From Oribacterium sp. UBA6992 (GTDB lineage: Bacteria > Bacillota > Clostridia > Lachnospirales > Lachnospiraceae), in assembly GCA_002449915.1 (NCBI GenBank), contig DJXY01000171.1, forward strand, positions 1 to 16,165: 16,165 bases of DNA. Reading direction: 5' to 3'. A program made the position numbers and the translations under genes. Of this stretch, positions 13,886 to 16,165 are shown piece after piece (the stretch's first letter is position 1; the number at the start of each line of letters is the position of its first letter). The notes under the pieces were generated by a model. That model had not been told where the DNA came from and made no database searches. It saw only the letters and a program-made list of their open reading frames with translations.

Positions 13886-14776
13886 TTACTCCATAAGCTC
13901 CGGTGTACGCTCAATCACAGCCGCTCCAAGACCATTTTGTCCGATATGGCAGCTGATCAGAAGCGACAACGGATTTACAATAATCTCGTCATTGAGGCGA
14001 TTTGGAAATGCCTCCTTAAGCTCCTCGGCAAATTCTGCTGCCTGTTCCGGATTATCCGTATAGGCGGAGCATACATAACAGTTCCTGCCCTCCGGGTCCT
14101 GGAGACGACCGGCAAGCTCGGTTTTCAGTCCCTTGATGATCGCATCCCGGACCATCTTGCTCGTCCGTACCTTGGTATAGGAGTCCAGCTTACCTCCGTT
14201 GGTAATCCCCAGCACAGGCTTTATGTGCAGAAGTGTTCCTATTGCTGCAGCCATTGGTGTAATCCTGCCGCCCTTTTTAAGATATTTCAAGGTATCCACA
14301 CCGATATAAATCTGATTCCGGTCATGATCCCGGTTCAGGATCTCCATGATCCTGGCTCCATCATACCCACGGGCCGCCAGTAAGGTGGCATTAACAGCCG
14401 CCTGGCGCTGCGTGACAGAAACCCCACGGTCATCCGGAACAAAGACTCTCCCCTCATACTTCTCATCATGCGAGAGCATGATTGCTGTCTGCGTAGCTCC
14501 GGATAGTCCGGAGGTAAGCGGGACATGCACGACCTGATCATTGTCCTCTAGCAGCTCATCCCAGACCCGCATGAGATCCTCCATGCCCGGCTGAGATGTA
14601 GAAACTTCGGCGTCATGCTGGAGCTTATCAAAAAATTCCTCTCTCGTAATATTGATATCCTCAAAATATTCCTCTCCATCAATCCGGAAAGGCATCGGAA
14701 CAACACGGATTCCCAGCTCTTTGCCTGCTGCCTGGGTAATTCCGCTGCCGGAATCGGTTGAAACTCCTATCTTCAT
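13886..14776 (-). CDS. DegV family protein (FakB-like fatty-acid-binding protein)
   Basis: The 296-residue cytoplasmic protein belongs to the DegV family, whose characterised FakB members present fatty acids to the kinase FakA for phosphorylation. Visible blocks are the N-terminal STDSGSGI, the lipid-carboxylate region STSQPG at residues 59-64, VPLTSGLSGATQTA, and YLKKGGRIT followed by LLHIKPVLG. Near the C terminus the usual glycine motif appears as CHIGQNGLG, where family members more often have GPGALG. The ligand is therefore uncertain, and no FakA-like gene is in the window. The start is ATG at 14776-14774 with GGGAG 7 bases upstream. It follows gpmI by 17 bases and precedes comEC by 25 bases, so the three are probably co-transcribed. 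Confidence 0.92.
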   Translation of the reverse strand: MKIGVSTDSGSGITQAAGKELGIRVVPMPFRIDGEEYFEDINITREEFFDKLQHDAEVSTSQPGMEDLMRVWDELLEDNDQVVHVPLTSGLSGATQTAIMLSHDEKYEGRVFVPDDRGVSVTQRQAAVNATLLAARGYDGARIMEILNRDHDRNQIYIGVDTLKYLKKGGRITPMAAAIGTLLHIKPVLGITNGGKLDSYTKVRTSKMVRDAIIKGLKTELAGRLQDPEGRNCYVCSAYTDNPEQAAEFAEELKEAFPNRLNDEIIVNPLSLLISCHIGQNGLGAAVIERTPELME

Positions 14777-14793
14777 TTTCTGTCTCCCGCAAC

Positions 14794-16165
14794 TTACTTG
14801 CTTATAATCAGTGACTTTCCGGTCATTTCCTCCGGCTGTGGAAGTTCCATCATCTCAAGCAAAGTCGGCGCAACATCACAAAGTGCTCCACCTTCTCTTA
14901 GTTTCCAATTCGGATTGGAATTTACCAGGATAAACGGTACCGGATTGGTTGTATGTGCAGTCCATGGTTCACCAGTCTCATAGTTAATCATCATGTCCGC
15001 ATTACCATGATCCGCGACGATCATCATCTGACCTCCGACCGCTTTCACCGCCTCTGTAACTCTGCCGACGGCCTGATCCACTACCTCAATTGCCTTAACC
15101 GCCGCAGGGATCACGCCTGTATGGCCTACCATATCAGGGTTCGCAAAGTTGCAGATGATCAGGTCATATTTTCCGGAGCCGATGGCAGCAACCAGCTTAT
15201 CGCAAACCTCCGGACATGACATTTGCGGTTTGAGATCATAGGTCGGAACATCCTTAGGGCTTGGTACAAGGATCCGGTCCTCATTGGGATTTGGCTCCTC
15301 AACACCACCATTAAAGAAAAATGTTACATGCGCATATTTCTCGGTCTCCGCAATACGAAGCTGATGAAGTCCCAGAGAGGAGACATATTCACCAAGTGTT
15401 TTTGTTACCGACTGCTTTGGAAATGCAATGTATTTATTTGGAATGGTCGGATCATAGTCCGTAAAGCACACAAAAGTCGTCGCAATCCGTCTGCCTCTCT
15501 CAAAGAAGCTGAAATCCTCGTCACAGAAGCAATGTGTAAGTTCTCGTGCACGATCCGGACGGAAATTAAAGAATATGCAGGAGTCCCCATCCTGTATGAT
15601 CGCAGTAGGCTTACCATCCTTGAGGATCACGCATGGCTCAACAAACTCATCAAACACCTTATGATCATATGAGGACTGGATGGCCTCCGCAACGCTTGCT
15701 GCAGTTTTGCCGGTTCCCTGTGTCATCGCTTCATATGCCTTAGAAACACGGTCATAGTTTTTGTCCCGGTCCATGGCATAATACCGTCCGGAAATCGTTG
15801 CGATTTCTCCTACACCAAGCTCCGCCATCCTAGCCTGAACTTCATTTAAAAATTCCTTACCGGAATCCGGCGGTGTATCACGACCATCCAGGAATGCATG
15901 CAGATAAACCTTTTTCAGCCCATTGCGTCTTGCAAGCTCCAGAAGTCCGTATATATGTTCAATGTGAGAATGCACGCCTCCATTGGAAACGAGTCCAAAA
16001 AGATGCAGTGCGGAGTCCTTAGCCTTACAGTTATTTACGGCTCTCAGAAGCTCTGTATTTTTATAGAAGTCTCCATCCTCTATGGACTTAGTAATTCTGG
16101 TAAGCTCCTGATATACGATTCTGCCGGCGCCCATATTCATATGGCCAACCTCGGAGTTACCCATC
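14794..16165 (-). CDS. gpmI: 2,3-bisphosphoglycerate-independent phosphoglycerate mutase (N terminus missing)
   Basis: This is the C-terminal 456 or so residues of GpmI; the gene is cut by the right edge and about 58 N-terminal residues are missing. It interconverts 3- and 2-phosphoglycerate in glycolysis using two Mn2+ ions. The visible part begins with MGNSEVGHMNMGAGR, which carries the phosphorylated serine (Ser62 in Geobacillus numbering). VHSH (His123), FLDGRDTPP (Arg153/Asp154), NPDMVGHTG, ADHGNADMM and AHTTNPVPF supply the remaining substrate and metal ligands, so the enzyme looks intact. The methionine at 16164 is internal, not a start. It is upstream of degV and comEC with a 17-base gap; its promoter lies outside the window. 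Confidence 0.97.
   Translation of the reverse strand, partial: MGNSEVGHMNMGAGRIVYQELTRITKSIEDGDFYKNTELLRAVNNCKAKDSALHLFGLVSNGGVHSHIEHIYGLLELARRNGLKKVYLHAFLDGRDTPPDSGKEFLNEVQARMAELGVGEIATISGRYYAMDRDKNYDRVSKAYEAMTQGTGKTAASVAEAIQSSYDHKVFDEFVEPCVILKDGKPTAIIQDGDSCIFFNFRPDRARELTHCFCDEDFSFFERGRRIATTFVCFTDYDPTIPNKYIAFPKQSVTKTLGEYVSSLGLHQLRIAETEKYAHVTFFFNGGVEEPNPNEDRILVPSPKDVPTYDLKPQMSCPEVCDKLVAAIGSGKYDLIICNFANPDMVGHTGVIPAAVKAIEVVDQAVGRVTEAVKAVGGQMMIVADHGNADMMINYETGEPWTAHTTNPVPFILVNSNPNWKLREGGALCDVAPTLLEMMELPQPEEMTGKSLIISK

Noticed and set aside
1..16165. Search for CRISPR arrays, tRNA or rRNA genes, insertion sequences, prophage, toxin-antitoxin or defence genes
   Set aside because: No regular repeat-spacer pattern, structural RNA, transposase, integrase or defence-type protein was found; every substantial coding region is assigned to a known family.

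Overview
This window is a chromosomal stretch of a low-to-mid G+C Gram-positive bacterium, most likely a clostridial (Lachnospiraceae-like) Firmicute. The evidence is the HrcA/CIRCE heat-shock operon, the strong AGGAGG-type ribosome binding sites, several TTG starts, and the presence of hrcA, grpE, dnaK, lepA, hemW, holA, rpsT and comEC close together. In Bacillus and relatives these genes form one conserved neighbourhood (comEC-holA-rpsT-lepA-hemW-hrcA-grpE-dnaK). Here the same genes occur in a shuffled order, with metabolic and envelope genes inserted among them. The species assignment is inference from content; no rRNA or tRNA lies in the window.

Layout, left to right. Positions 1-1912 hold the 5' end of dnaK, grpE and hrcA, all on the minus strand, read from one strong promoter with a perfect CIRCE operator. 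Positions 1942-3600 hold two paralogous secreted 3D-domain (MltA-like fold) proteins, each with its own promoter. A 342-base gap between them is unusually rich in structure: terminator, AT-rich palindrome, direct repeats, and a leader hairpin followed by a U tract. Positions 3629-6171 hold holA (DNA polymerase III delta) and putP (Na+/proline symporter), which overlap as TGATG. hemW (6338-7525, plus strand) diverges from putP and meets ilvE (minus) at an 18-bp bidirectional terminator. ilvE has its own near-consensus promoter and lies downstream of lepA. lepA diverges from rpsT across a 307-base regulatory region. rpsT ends at a clear terminator and converges on a gpmI-degV-comEC cluster (minus strand); gpmI is cut by the right edge.

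How the genes relate. Most are housekeeping: chaperones and their repressor, replication clamp loading, translation (LepA, S20), heme trafficking (HemW), glycolysis (GpmI), branched-chain amino acid transamination, proline uptake, fatty-acid binding (DegV family) and DNA uptake (ComEC). I see no mobile element, CRISPR array, prophage or defence system, and no coding region that I cannot assign to a known family. The signals most worth following are non-coding: the rpsT leader, whose Shine-Dalgarno can pair with a segment shared with a second hairpin; the structured region before the first 3D gene; and a perfect 13-bp inverted repeat across the comEC stop codon.
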